From Vineibacter terrae (GTDB lineage Bacteria; Pseudomonadota; Alphaproteobacteria; Reyranellales; Reyranellaceae), in the NCBI RefSeq assembly GCF_008039615.1, contig NZ_VDUZ01000008.1, positions 124,001 to 188,000 of the forward strand: a DNA stretch of 64,000 bases. Direction: 5' to 3'. This document shows, one piece after another, positions 9,014 to 19,281 of this stretch. The notes under the pieces are model-generated. The model was given only the letters and a program-made list of their open reading frames with translations, ran no database searches and was not told the DNA's origin. Numbering within the stretch: position 1 is the first letter of the stretch; each line of letters starts with the position of its first letter. A program made the translations under genes and the position numbers.

Positions 9014-9652
9014 CTAACCGTAGATCATGATCCAGTTGGGAAAGCTGTTCGCAGCGGGGCCGACCGGCCTGTCGTCCGTCACTCGAAACCCGAGGCGCTG
9101 ATAGAACGTCACGTTCTGCGGCTTCTGCGTCGTGAGCGACGCCGGATAGCCTGACGGGTCGACGACCTGTTCGAGCTGTTGCCGCAACACCCGGGTCCCC
9201 AGGCCTGTACCCTGGTAGGCCGGCTTGACGACCATGTTGTTCAGGTACCAACTCTGACGGCCATCCAGTCTGTCCGCGCGACGTTTCTCAAGTTCCTCGA
9301 CAGACTGGATCATCCGCATGAAGGCCGCCTGGCCGTGCCGCGCTGCCATATCAAGAAAGCCGAATTGGGCGAGCTGCTCGCGTGTCGCCTTCGGGGTGCC
9401 GGGGGCGTGCCAGAACCCCATGGCGGCGATGTCGCCTCGGGCATCCTTCTCGGCAAAGCTGCGGCCGACCGCGAATTGCGCGCCCAAATTCGTGTGCATC
9501 AGCCATCGCAGCTGCTCGCGGCGGCTCGCGACATCAGGATAGATGAACGTGTGGCCTGGATTGTCGAAGAAAACCTCGGCCAGCAGATCCGCGGCGGCAT
9601 CGCGGTCGACCGCTGTGAGGACGGCGGGGGTGAAAGTCCGATCGTCTGTCAT
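9014..9652 (-). CDS. GNAT-family N-acetyltransferase
   Basis: A 212-residue GNAT enzyme. The acetyl-CoA binding motif A is visible as YQGTGLGTRVL near residue 150, followed by FYQRLGFRV, the usual motif B end. The acceptor substrate is unknown. Its stop codon is directly joined, in the same frame, to the broken sugar-binding protein gene, so the gene appears to have arrived by a rearrangement that removed the start of that gene. A possible ribosome binding site (CAGGGTGACGG) precedes ATG 9652. Confidence 0.85.
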   Translation of the reverse strand: MTDDRTFTPAVLTAVDRDAAADLLAEVFFDNPGHTFIYPDVASRREQLRWLMHTNLGAQFAVGRSFAEKDARGDIAAMGFWHAPGTPKATREQLAQFGFLDMAARHGQAAFMRMIQSVEELEKRRADRLDGRQSWYLNNMVVKPAYQGTGLGTRVLRQQLEQVVDPSGYPASLTTQKPQNVTFYQRLGFRVTDDRPVGPAANSFPNWIMIYG

Positions 9653-9764
9653 TCCGTCACCCTGCAGGCCGTTCCGGCGCCACTTCTATGCGTCTTCTCG
9701 AAGTCTTGGTCAGCGTGCTCGCCTCCGTCAATGATTTCGCGACAGAGCATGGATCCGATGAAGC

Positions 9765-10079
9765 TCATCGTCGCACGCTTGTACTTCGTCCGTTTGCGTA
9801 CAGCTCGAGAAACTTCGCTTTCACCTGAGCGAAGAGGGCGGGCGGAATAAAGCCGTAGCTAAAGATACCGGGCTGCCTCGGTAGTGGTGCCAAGCCCGCG
9901 TTCGGCCATTCATCGACGTTAAATTCTGAAACGGTGATCCAGCTCGGCGAGTCATCCAATCCCAAGGCTTCACGGACTTTGGCCGGGATTTCTACGCCGA
10001 CTGTATCGCTGCCGGGTCGGACGTGAGTGATCGCGAGAATGACGACAAAGCGCGGGGACGCAGGGGAGCCACCAGCCAG
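9765..10079 (-). pseudogene. Remnant of a toxin-like gene of a toxin-antitoxin pair
   Basis: A coherent reading frame runs from about 10077 to the stop at 9765, giving RFVVILAITHVRPG, then a segment ending near EALGLDDSPSWITVSEF and a basic end (LYANGRSTSVRR). It has the look of the growth-inhibitor/MazF-PemK-like barrel proteins that follow Phd antitoxins, but this family call is tentative. No start codon is available: a TGA lies just upstream in frame, and the DNA there is instead the antitoxin gene in another frame. About the first 15-25 residues appear lost in a deletion that joined antitoxin and toxin near 10053-10066. Confidence 0.55.
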
Positions 10080-10209
10080 TCATAGTGATCGGCGGACATC
10101 AGCACCAGTTCACGCCGTCCGTGTCGTGTGATCTCAACTGGCTCTCGCTGGGCTTGATGCTGGAACTCGCCGAATTTGCGCTGAACTCGACGGCCGTTGT
10201 CTGAGCCAT
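10067..10209 (-). pseudogene. Phd/YefM-type antitoxin remnant, frameshifted
   Basis: From ATG 10209 the frame reads MAQTTAVE, then shifts. If one base is restored near 10185, the downstream frame reads QRKFGEFQHQAQREPVEIT, then RHGRRELVLMSADHYDWLVA, a typical prevent-host-death antitoxin DNA-binding domain. The C-terminal toxin-binding part is missing: the frame runs straight into toxin DNA out of frame. So the gene carries both a single-base frameshift and a C-terminal deletion. The module is dead as written, although its promoter and operator look intact. Confidence 0.6.
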
Positions 10210-10225
10210 GGAGTCCTCGCAGTTC

Positions 10226-10241
10226 AGTTATACGGATAACT
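10226..10241. promoter_or_regulatory. Operator-like inverted repeat before the antitoxin remnant
   Basis: AGTTAT-ACGG-ATAACT is a perfect inverted repeat with 6-base arms. It lies between the -10 box and the start codon of the antitoxin remnant, where Phd-type antitoxins bind to repress their own operon. Confidence 0.55.
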
Positions 10242-10244
10242 CAT

Positions 10245-10273
10245 ATTATACGTTCTGGACACTGAAATATCAA
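10245..10273 (-). promoter_or_regulatory. Sigma-70 promoter of the toxin-antitoxin remnant
   Basis: On the minus strand TTGATA (10273-10268) and TATAAT (10250-10245) are separated by exactly 17 bases. This is close to the ideal housekeeping promoter and stands out in a GC-rich window. It reads into the antitoxin remnant and perhaps onward to the GNAT gene. Confidence 0.65.
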
Positions 10274-10465
10274 TGAAGTGGAGCTGGCGCTGTAGGTTCT
10301 GAAGTGCCGTATCGATGACGGCCTCCGGAAAGGCGGTGCCGAATGCGCAGGCCTTGGTAGACCGCCATGAGATGCGTTCATCCATCTCGACGACGCCCCA
10401 CTTTCTGGCACGATCCTCATCACGAGCGAGCGTCGCAGGGCGGGCGAGACGTCGGCGCTCCCGGC

Positions 10466-10507
10466 AAAAACAAAAGCGCCGTTCCGGTATCCCGGAACGG
10501 CGCTTTT
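10466..10507 (-). terminator. Rho-independent terminator after grxD
   Basis: A 16-base perfect inverted repeat (10472-10487 and 10492-10507, core GCGCCGTTCCGG) with a 4-base loop is followed on the minus strand by GTTTTT. Both sides carry A/T runs, so it could stop transcription in both directions. It ends the bolA-grxD transcript 19 bases past the grxD stop. Confidence 0.85.
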
Positions 10508-10526
10508 AGGAGCCGATGCTGCCGCG

Positions 10527-10862
10527 TCAGGCGGCTTCGCTCAGCGCGATGCCCTTGTCCTTCAGCAGCTGGTGCAGCTCGCCTGTGCTGTACATCTCGC
10601 GCACGATGTCGCAGCCGCCGATGAACTCGCCCTTGACGTAGAGCTGCGGGATCGTCGGCCAGTCGCTGTAGGCCTTGATGCCGTCGCGGATCTCGGGGTC
10701 GACCAGCACGTTGATGCCTTTGAACTGCACCCCGATATGGTCGAGCACCTCGACCACGGCGGCCGAGAAGCCGCATTGCGGGAAGACCGGCGTGCCCTTC
10801 ATGAAGAGCACGACATCGTGTTGCGTGACCTCGTCGCGGATGCGGGTGGCGACGTCGCTCAT
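10527..10862 (-). CDS. grxD: Monothiol glutaredoxin, Grx4 type
   Basis: A 111-residue monothiol glutaredoxin with the CGFS active site (C30, in [11 protein letters not shown]) and the conserved [19 protein letters not shown] segment that binds glutathione and helps hold a [2Fe-2S] cluster. Such proteins act in iron-sulfur cluster transfer and pair with BolA proteins. A bolA gene sits 58 bases upstream on the same strand, and a strong terminator follows. Confidence 0.95.
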   Translation of the reverse strand: MSDVATRIRDEVTQHDVVLFMKGTPVFPQCGFSAAVVEVLDHIGVQFKGINVLVDPEIRDGIKAYSDWPTIPQLYVKGEFIGGCDIVREMYSTGELHQLLKDKGIALSEAA

Positions 10863-10920
10863 GTCTGTCTCCTGCCTGAGCCCGGGTTGGGGCCGTTCCT
10901 TTGACGGGGATGTTACGCAA

Positions 10921-11157
10921 TCAGCGCGGCGGCGCCAAGGTGGTCAATTTCAGGGCGTGCAGCTCGCCGCCCATGCGCCCCTTCAGGGCGGCATAGACCA
11001 TCTGGTGCTGGGCGACCCTCGATTTGCCGGCAAAGGTGGCCGAAACGACCGTTGCGGCATAGTGGTCGCCGTCACCCGCCAGATCCTCGATCTGGACCTG
11101 GGCATCCGGGATGCCTTCCCGGATGAGCTGGGCGATGTCGTCGGCGGCCATTGGCAT
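10921..11157 (-). CDS. BolA-family protein
   Basis: A 78-residue BolA/IbaG-like protein with the family fold and the conserved invariant histidine region ([15 protein letters not shown]). BolA proteins bind Grx4-type glutaredoxins through a shared [2Fe-2S] cluster, and the next gene is such a glutaredoxin. The start is either ATG 11157 or ATG 11151. The stop codon of purL lies only 6 bases upstream, so it is probably in the purine transcript. Confidence 0.9.
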   Translation of the reverse strand: MPMAADDIAQLIREGIPDAQVQIEDLAGDGDHYAATVVSATFAGKSRVAQHQMVYAALKGRMGGELHALKLTTLAPPR

Positions 11158-11163
11158 GGCAGG

Positions 11164-13410
<2,247 letters not shown>

Positions 13411-13443
13411 CGTGTGATCATCTGTTGCAAGAGGCGTCCTGCT

Positions 13444-13589
13444 CCTCTCCCGCGGCGCGGGAGAGGAAGGGGCCCATTGTGCGCAGCGCAATGGGAAGGG
13501 TGAGGGGCCACGGACGAGGCGCCGTGTCCTTGGGCCCTCACCCGCCGAGCGCTACGCGCTCGTCGACCTCTCCCGCGTGGCGGGAGAGG
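13444..13589. repeat. Palindromic intergenic repeat, copy 1 (type A)
   Basis: A 146-base element bounded by CCTCTCCCGC and GCGGGAGAGG. It contains nested inverted repeats (CCCATTG/CAATGGG, GGGTGAGGG/CCCTCACCC, GAGCGC/GCGCTC). A second copy with the same plan lies at 41314-41449. It sits between purL and purQ without touching either gene. Confidence 0.8.
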
Positions 13590-13612
13590 TGAAGAAGCGC
13601 ACGTCTCTTTCA

Positions 13613-14299
13613 TCACACCAGCGCCGCCGCCAGCGCATCGAACAGCGGCTTGCCATCGGTGCCGCCGAACAAGGCTTCGGTGGCGTTCTCCGGGTGCGGC
13701 ATCATGCCGAGCACGGTCTTGGTGTCGTTGAACACCCCGGCGATGTTGCGGATCGAGCCGTTGGGGTTGCCCGCGGTCACGTCGCCCGTGCTGTCGCAGT
13801 AGCGGAAGGCGACCTGGCCGCGATCCTCCAGGCGCTTGAGCGTGTCGTCGTCGGCGAAGTAGTTGCCCTCGGCATGGGCCACCGGCACCCGGATCACCTG
13901 ACCCGCCTGGTAGCGGTGGGTGAACAGGCTCTGGCTGCTCTCGACCTTGAGGTTCACGTCGCTGCAGACGAACTGCAGGTGGGCGTTACGCATCAGCACG
14001 CCGGGCACCAGGCCGATCTCGGCCGCGATCTGGAACCCGTTGCACACCGCCAGCACGGGCACGCCCTTCTCGGCCCGCGCCTTGACCTCGCGCATGATCG
14101 GCGAGTGAGCCGCCATGGCGCCGCAGCGCAGATAGTCGCCGTAGGAGAAGCCACCGGCGACCACGATCAGATCGACCTTGGGCAGGTCGCTGTCGCCATG
14201 CCAGACCATATGCGGCTTGATGCCGGCGCTGCGCTCGATGGCGCCGGCGATGTCGGTCTCGCGATTGGTGCCGGGGAAGACGAGGACGGCGGATTTCAT
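13613..14299 (-). CDS. purQ: Phosphoribosylformylglycinamidine synthase subunit PurQ
   Basis: A 228-residue class I glutamine amidotransferase subunit. The nucleophile elbow is in [13 protein letters not shown], and the histidine-glutamate pair is in [10 protein letters not shown] near the C-terminus. It supplies ammonia to PurL. It follows purS (57 bases downstream of it) in the order purC-purS-purQ-purL, which is standard for alphaproteobacteria. The start ATG 14299 is unambiguous ([12 protein letters not shown]). Confidence 0.96.
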   Translation of the reverse strand: MKSAVLVFPGTNRETDIAGAIERSAGIKPHMVWHGDSDLPKVDLIVVAGGFSYGDYLRCGAMAAHSPIMREVKARAEKGVPVLAVCNGFQIAAEIGLVPGVLMRNAHLQFVCSDVNLKVESSQSLFTHRYQAGQVIRVPVAHAEGNYFADDDTLKRLEDRGQVAFRYCDSTGDVTAGNPNGSIRNIAGVFNDTKTVLGMMPHPENATEALFGGTDGKPLFDALAAALV

Positions 14300-14356
14300 C
14301 GCGCAGCCTGCGGTGTCAGGAGGGAGAAGGCGAGATTCGGGTCGCGCGTGTCCGCA

Positions 14357-14599
14357 TCAGGAGACCAGCTCGATCCGGTAGTTCTCGATCACGGTGTTGG
14401 CGAGCAGCTTGCGGCACATCTCGTCCAGCCGGCTCTTGGCGCGGTCGGCGTCGGTCTCGGCCAGCTCCAGCTCGATGAACTTGCCCTGACGGACGTCGCC
14501 GACCTCGGGGAAGCCCAGCCGGTGCAGGGCATTGCCGATCGCCTTGCCCTGCGGGTCGAGCACGCCGGTCTTGAGGGTTACGTGCACGCGGGCCTTCAT
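14357..14599 (-). CDS. purS: Phosphoribosylformylglycinamidine synthase subunit PurS
   Basis: An 80-residue PurS, the small protein that bridges PurL and PurQ. It has the typical start MKARVHVTLKTGVLDPQGKA and the KFIELEL strand. ATG 14599 is preferred, as GGAG lies 6-9 bases upstream and the protein then has the family length. A short direct repeat (CCAGATCGTCATTG twice) lies between it and purC. Confidence 0.95.
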   Translation of the reverse strand: MKARVHVTLKTGVLDPQGKAIGNALHRLGFPEVGDVRQGKFIELELAETDADRAKSRLDEMCRKLLANTVIENYRIELVS

Positions 14600-14630
14600 G
14601 GCGCACTCCAGATCGTCATTGGCCAGATCG

Positions 14631-15398
14631 TCATTGAACGGTGGCCGGGCCGCGATGGTCGCCGGCACCCGGGTCGAGAAGAATGCCCAGCCGCCGCGCG
14701 ACCTCCTGATAGGCCTCCTCGACCTTGCCGAGATCGCGGCGGAAGCGGTCCTTGTCCATCTTCTCGTTGGTCTTGAGGTCCCAGAGCCGGCAGGAATCGG
14801 GGCTGATCTCGTCGGCCAGCACCACCCGCACCATCTCCTCCTCGTAGAGGCGGCCGAACTCGATCTTGAAATCGATCAGCTTGATGCCGATGCCGAGGAA
14901 CAGGCCGGACAGGAAATCGTTGACCCGCAACGCCAGCGCCACGATGTCGTCGATGTCCTGCGGCGTGGCCCAGCCGAAGGCGGTGATGTGCTCTTCGGTA
15001 ACCATTGGGTCGCCGAGTTGGTCGTTCTTGTAATAAAATTCCAAAATCGACCGTGGCAGGGCTTGGCCCTCGGGGATGCCGAACCGTTGTGCCAGCGACC
15101 CGGCCGCGACGTTGCGCACCACCACTTCCAGTGGGATGATCTCGACTTGGCGGACGAGCTGCTCGCGCATGTTGAGCCGGCGGATGAAATGGGTCGGCAC
15201 GCCGATCTCGTTCAGCCGGGTCATCAGGTATTCGCTGATGCGGTTGTTGATGACGCCCTTGCCCGTGATGGTCCCCTTCTTCTGGTTGTTGAAGGCGGTG
15301 GCGTCGTCCTTGAAGTACTGGACGATGGTTCCGGGTTCCGGCCCCTCGTACAGGATCTTGGCCTTGCCCTCGTAGATGCGGCGTCGGCGGCTACTCAT
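14631..15398 (-). CDS. purC: Phosphoribosylaminoimidazole-succinocarboxamide synthase
   Basis: A 255-residue SAICAR synthase. The N-terminal [17 protein letters not shown] binds ATP, and the family signatures IPLEVVVRN and [10 protein letters not shown] are present. It catalyses the ATP-dependent joining of CAIR and aspartate. It is the first gene of the purC-purS-purQ-purL run. ATG 15398 begins the homology. In relatives DUF1476 and purB sit just upstream of it; here they are 4 kb away. Confidence 0.96.
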   Translation of the reverse strand: MSSRRRRIYEGKAKILYEGPEPGTIVQYFKDDATAFNNQKKGTITGKGVINNRISEYLMTRLNEIGVPTHFIRRLNMREQLVRQVEIIPLEVVVRNVAAGSLAQRFGIPEGQALPRSILEFYYKNDQLGDPMVTEEHITAFGWATPQDIDDIVALALRVNDFLSGLFLGIGIKLIDFKIEFGRLYEEEMVRVVLADEISPDSCRLWDLKTNEKMDKDRFRRDLGKVEEAYQEVARRLGILLDPGAGDHRGPATVQ

Positions 15399-15564
15399 GG
15401 CGATCTCCGGGGGCGCGTCTGCGCCCATGCCAGGGGCGAGGCCGGCCCCGGGCAAGCGGGGTTCTAGCAGGGGGGTCCGTTGCGGCGCAACAAGCGCCGG
15501 CCGGCCATCTTCCAGCCGGCTCGGGCTTGATCCAAGACTCCCAAATCACGCTGCTTTTATGAAA

Positions 15565-15580
15565 ATGACGGTAACGTCAT
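15565..15580. promoter_or_regulatory. Inverted repeat upstream of the di-iron protein gene
   Basis: ATGACG-GTAA-CGTCAT, perfect 6-base arms around 4 bases, 82 bases before the ATG at 15662. It is a plausible operator for a dimeric repressor (TetR-like or similar). No regulator gene is adjacent, so which protein binds is unknown. Confidence 0.4.
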
Positions 15581-15661
15581 ATTGTCGAAGGATGCAGCGT
15601 CCTGTAAGTTGGGGCAATTGCTCATCAACCGTGCGCCGGACGGGCGCGCCGGAGGAATGCC

Positions 15662-16798
15662 ATGGCCAGCGAGCAGATCACCTACGACGCCGCCTACGAC
15701 ACCGTGGCGCCGGAGGATTTCCCGGCCATGATGGCGGTGCCGCGCTATGGCCGGCGGTCGAATGCCTTCGACACCATCATCTCCCAGACCCACGACCATT
15801 TCTGGGATCCGCTCGACAAGGCCTATATCGATTTCGACGCGCCCTTCGACACCGATCGCCAGCTCATCCTGCCCGAGGACCAGACGCTGGAGCTGAAATG
15901 CGCGGTGATCGAGCGGGTGCCGCAGGACAAGCGGATCCGCTTCGCCAACGACCTGACGCACTTTTCCTTGTCGAGCATCCTGCACGGCGAGCAGGGGGCG
16001 CTGTCGCTGTCGGCCAGCCTCTGCCACATCCTGCTCGACCCGGGGGCGCAGGAATATGCCGCCAACCAGGCGCGCGAGGAGGCCCGGCACGTCACCGGCT
16101 TCACGAAGTACATCACGGCGCGCTGGGGTGAGCCGCTGCCGGTCGGGCCGACTCTGGGCAACCTGCTCACCGAGCTGGTCACGGCGCACGAGGTCTACAA
16201 GAAGATCGTGGGCATGCAGATGCTGGTCGAAGGCCTGGCGATGGGGGCTTTTGCCACCATCAACGCCAAGACCAACGATCCCACCCTGCGCCGGCTGATC
16301 CAGCTGGTGATGAGCGACGAGGCCTTCCACCACCGTTTCGGCCGCATCTGGGCGCAGAAGACGATCAAGCACCTGACCAAGGAGGAGCACCGCAAGGTCG
16401 AGGACTGGACGGCGCAGTGCTTCCAGGTGCTGCTGTTCAACCTGATCAACGCCGAGCAGAAGAAGGTCGTCTACGAGAAATATGGCATCGACTGGCAATG
16501 GGCCCGCGACGCGCTGAAGGAGGCCTTCACCGACGACGACCGGCGCGCGCGCATGCAGGACAACACCAACATCTTCCGCGTCCTGATCAAGACGCTGCTG
16601 CATGCCGGCATCATCAGCGACCGCACCAAGCCGCTCTACGCCGTGTGGGTCGACATGAAGGAGCTCGCCACCGAGAGCGAGGAGATGCCCGGCGACATCG
16701 TCGCCGAGGAAATGATGGTGAGCCTGCGCGAGATCAACGCCAAGCGCCGCCGCATCGTCAGCAAGGATATCGCCCAGCCTTCCGTCGCGGCGGAGTGA
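15662..16798 (+). CDS. Ferritin-like di-iron protein (oxygenase/RNR-R2-like fold)
   Basis: A 378-residue soluble protein with a complete set of di-iron carboxylate ligands in the classical order: E110 (HGEQGAL), E140-x-x-H143 (EEARHVTG), E190 (LVEGLAMGA) and E220-x-x-H223 (DEAFHHRFG). This is the four-helix ferritin-like arrangement used by R2 proteins, AurF-type N-oxygenases and related oxygenases. No tyrosyl radical site is evident. GGAGG precedes ATG 15662. The neighbouring genes do not show the substrate, so enzymatic activity is predicted but its target is unknown. Confidence 0.78.
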   Translation: MASEQITYDAAYDTVAPEDFPAMMAVPRYGRRSNAFDTIISQTHDHFWDPLDKAYIDFDAPFDTDRQLILPEDQTLELKCAVIERVPQDKRIRFANDLTHFSLSSILHGEQGALSLSASLCHILLDPGAQEYAANQAREEARHVTGFTKYITARWGEPLPVGPTLGNLLTELVTAHEVYKKIVGMQMLVEGLAMGAFATINAKTNDPTLRRLIQLVMSDEAFHHRFGRIWAQKTIKHLTKEEHRKVEDWTAQCFQVLLFNLINAEQKKVVYEKYGIDWQWARDALKEAFTDDDRRARMQDNTNIFRVLIKTLLHAGIISDRTKPLYAVWVDMKELATESEEMPGDIVAEEMMVSLREINAKRRRIVSKDIAQPSVAAE

Positions 16799-16805
16799 AG
16801 CGGTC

Positions 16806-17657
16806 CTAGCCGCCGGGCCGCAGGCGCAGGGCGGTGATGCCGGCGGCCAGCAGGCAGACGAGGCCGCTCAGGCCGGCGATGGCGGCCGTGATCCAGTAGT
16901 GGTCCAGCGTCACGGAGACGTTCTGGCTGAAGACGTGCAGCTCAGGCGCCAGCGCCACGTTGTGGGTGCGGTAGATCTCGCGCACGGGACCGGGCAGGGT
17001 GTCGGTCTCGACCACGGCGCGCTGCAGGGTCATCAGGAACGGCGCCTCGCCGGGCGCCAGCCGGAACATGCGGCCACCCTCGGGCGGCATATAGGCGTTC
17101 TGGTTGGTCTTGAGGAAATAGGCCAGCGGCTCGCCGCGCCGCCATTGCGGCGTGGTCAGCGGCACGTAGGCATAGTCGCGCTTGGCGCCGCGCATTTCAG
17201 TCGCGAAGGCCAGCATCAGGTCGGTGCGCGCCAGGCCGATGACGACGAAGACGTCGCCATCCGGCAGCGTCGCCGACTGGCGCAGGTCGAGCGTGGCCAC
17301 GACCGGGATCCGGCGCGCTTCCTGCAGGCCCAGCACCACCGCAGCGGCAGCGACGGCCAGCCCCGCCACGCCGATCGCCGTCACCAGCAGCAGGCTGCGG
17401 CGCGGGTTGGCCGGCGCGGCTTCCGCGCCGCGATGGCCGAGGCCGGCGAGCCATAGCCCGGGCAGCGCCAGCGCGATGGCCGGCAGCAGCGCGGTCAGGA
17501 ACACGCGGTAGCCGCCGAAGACGGCCAGCTGCCATTCGGCCAGCATGCGGTAAAGGCCAGCGTAGGCATACCAGCCATAGGCGATGTAGACGACGATCAC
17601 GGCGCACCACAGCCAGCCGATGGCGCGCAGGATCGGTGCGGGAACTGGGGAAGCCAT
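16806..17657 (-). CDS. Uncharacterised membrane protein
   Basis: A 283-residue protein not matched to a family I recognise. Hydrophobic segments at about 10-30, 47-70, 88-110 and 255-278 suggest four transmembrane helices. Between helices 3 and 4 lies a soluble domain of ~140 residues with many beta-type stretches (for example DGDVFVVIGLART), probably periplasmic. It is convergent with the di-iron protein gene, 7 bases apart. Function unknown. Confidence 0.6.
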   Translation of the reverse strand: MASPVPAPILRAIGWLWCAVIVVYIAYGWYAYAGLYRMLAEWQLAVFGGYRVFLTALLPAIALALPGLWLAGLGHRGAEAAPANPRRSLLLVTAIGVAGLAVAAAAVVLGLQEARRIPVVATLDLRQSATLPDGDVFVVIGLARTDLMLAFATEMRGAKRDYAYVPLTTPQWRRGEPLAYFLKTNQNAYMPPEGGRMFRLAPGEAPFLMTLQRAVVETDTLPGPVREIYRTHNVALAPELHVFSQNVSVTLDHYWITAAIAGLSGLVCLLAAGITALRLRPGG

Positions 17658-17758
17658 GCGCGATCTCCATCACCCGTTCGTGCCGTGGTGCTGCCGGCCA
17701 AGGCACGACGGAAGAACGAGATCAGCGCCGGATCAAGCGGATTCCCGATGGCGCTGCA

Positions 17759-18313
17759 TCAGGTGCCCCGTTGCGGCACGATGCAGAAACCCTGAGCGTC
17801 GACCTGCAAAGGCACGTTGAACTTGCTGCGGAAGTTCTCCAGGGCGATGGCCGCCGTCAGCTCGACGAGCTTGGGCTCGTCGAAATGCCGCTTCAGCCGC
17901 TCGAACAGCGCGTCATCGACACGCTGGCCGGTGATGGTCATGCGCTCGGCATACTCCAGCGCCGCGCGCTCGGCGTCGCTGAACAGCGTGCTCGATCGCC
18001 AATCGGCGACCTGACGCATCTTGGCTTCGCCTTCCTCGCCTTGCATCACACGTGATGCGTTGATGTCGATTCAGAAGGGACAGCCGTTGATGGTCGCTAC
18101 CCGCAGGTAGAGCAATGCCCGCAGCTGCGCCGGCAGGAGGTTGGATTTCTCGACGGCGGCGCTCAGCCGCTTGGCCGCGATCATGATCGGCGGGCAATGC
18201 GCCATCACCTTGGTGGGGTTCAGCAGGTCGCCGAACGCCGCCCGCTCCTTGTCAAAGATCTCGGTGAGGATGGGATCGCCGCCATCCTCCGTGATTTCGC
18301 GAACGCGTGGCAT
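17759..18313 (-). CDS. AhpD/carboxymuconolactone decarboxylase-family protein, candidate selenoprotein
   Basis: Read through one in-frame TGA (18073-18071), this is a 184-residue protein of the CMD/AhpD family. Residues 1-80 end in RVATINGCPF; after the TGA the frame continues IDINASRVMQGEEGEAKM, then ADWRSSTLFSDAERAALEYAE, the family's usual second half. The TGA is codon 81, exactly the second cysteine of the redox CxxC motif, giving C78-P-F-U81. A hairpin with SECIS geometry follows. AhpD-like proteins use the CxxC pair for peroxide or disulfide chemistry, and selenocysteine there would raise reactivity. ATG 18313 has AAGGAG upstream. The alternative is a nonsense-mutated pseudogene, but both halves are otherwise intact. 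Confidence 0.75.
18043..18058 (-). promoter_or_regulatory. Candidate bacterial SECIS hairpin
   Basis: On the mRNA the sequence 15 to 30 bases after the U of UGA is GCAUCA-CGUG-UGAUGC: a perfect 6-bp stem with a 4-base loop. Counting the U of UGA as 1, the loop G and U are at positions 23 and 24, the same positions as the SelB-contacting G23-U24 in the E. coli fdhF element. Stem, loop size and distance all fit the described bacterial SECIS model. Confidence 0.65.
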
Positions 18314-18426
18314 CAAGTACTCCTTTCGATCTTTGTTCGGACCGCACGCCTCGGTGTCAGCACCGATTGCCGCCCTCCGCTCGCGCTTCGGGCGATTGCG
18401 CGCGTGGACGCGCGCGGTCCAAAAAA

Positions 18427-19281
18427 TCAGGCGAACGTCACCTTGCCCTGCTGCGCCATGCCGCCGTTCGGGTCGGCGATCCAGGTGGTCACCGAGCCAT
18501 CGGCTTCCGCCCGCGCATGCACCGAGAAGGCGGCGTTGGCGTAGACCGGTGCCAGCGCACGGCAGGAATAGGACGCGACCTTGCGGCCGGGGGTCGAACG
18601 GCGGGCCAGCTCGATCTGCAGCAGGCTCATCAGCGGCCCATGCACCAGCAGGCCGGGATAGCCCTCGACGCTGGTCACGTAGGGCTGGTCGTAGTGGATG
18701 CGATGCGGGTTGAAGGTGAGCGCCGAGAAGCGGAACAGCAGCACCGGGTCGGGCGCGATCGTCTTGGACCAGCTGGCGTCGGTCGGCGCCTGACGCGGCG
18801 CCTTCTGCTTTTCGCCGGGCTTGGCATCCTCACGGAACACCGAGCTGCGCTCCTCGGTGATGGCGAGTCCGGCGGGACCATGGATGCGCAGGCGCTGCGT
18901 GACGAACACCATCTGCCCGGTGCTGCCGGTCTTGGGCTCGATGCTCGACACCTCCTGCTCGCGGGTGACCTGATCGCCGATCCGCAGCGGCGCATCGTGG
19001 AACGTGAATTGCGTGCCCGCCCACATCAGCCGCGGCAGCGGAATTGGCGGCAGGAAGTCGCCTCGGGTCGGCATGCCGTCGCGGCCCAGCTTGGACCACG
19101 GCGCGGTGTCGAGGAAGTAGAGCCAATGCCAGACCGGCGGCAGGGGATCGCCGATACGGGGGTCGGGATCGCCGGTGTCGAACGTTGCGATCAACGCCTT
19201 GGGCGGAAAGGGCGCGATGACGTCCTCGTGCGTGCGCCGCTGTCCGATCCAGGCGCGATAGTCGGAGGCTGCATCAGCCAT
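18427..19281 (-). CDS. FAS1-like/MaoC-type hotdog dehydratase (mesaconyl-C4-CoA hydratase-like)
   Basis: A 284-residue protein with an N-terminal FAS1-like dehydratase hotdog domain and a C-terminal MaoC-like hotdog. The hydratase signature is seen in FNPHRIHYDQPYV and GLLVHGPLMSLL. Relatives hydrate unsaturated acyl-CoA esters such as mesaconyl-C4-CoA (3-methylfumaryl-CoA). It starts at ATG 19281, divergent from the DUF1476 gene, and lies 113 bases upstream of the candidate selenoprotein on the same strand. Substrate is inferred from family only. Confidence 0.82.
   Translation of the reverse strand: MADAASDYRAWIGQRRTHEDVIAPFPPKALIATFDTGDPDPRIGDPLPPVWHWLYFLDTAPWSKLGRDGMPTRGDFLPPIPLPRLMWAGTQFTFHDAPLRIGDQVTREQEVSSIEPKTGSTGQMVFVTQRLRIHGPAGLAITEERSSVFREDAKPGEKQKAPRQAPTDASWSKTIAPDPVLLFRFSALTFNPHRIHYDQPYVTSVEGYPGLLVHGPLMSLLQIELARRSTPGRKVASYSCRALAPVYANAAFSVHARAEADGSVTTWIADPNGGMAQQGKVTFA

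Noticed and set aside
8039-9652. A GNAT-sugar-binding protein fusion made by reading through TAG at 9014
   Set aside because: No stop-suppression signal is seen, and the binding protein needs a signal peptide that such a fusion would not have. A broken gene explains the data better.
13444-13589. CRISPR array
   Set aside because: The palindromes are not regularly spaced repeats with unique spacers, and no cas genes are present.
17759-18073. Two separate genes instead of one gene with a TGA codon
   Set aside because: The second half has no good start site or ribosome binding site, and each half alone is only part of the CMD fold. The frame is continuous through the TGA.
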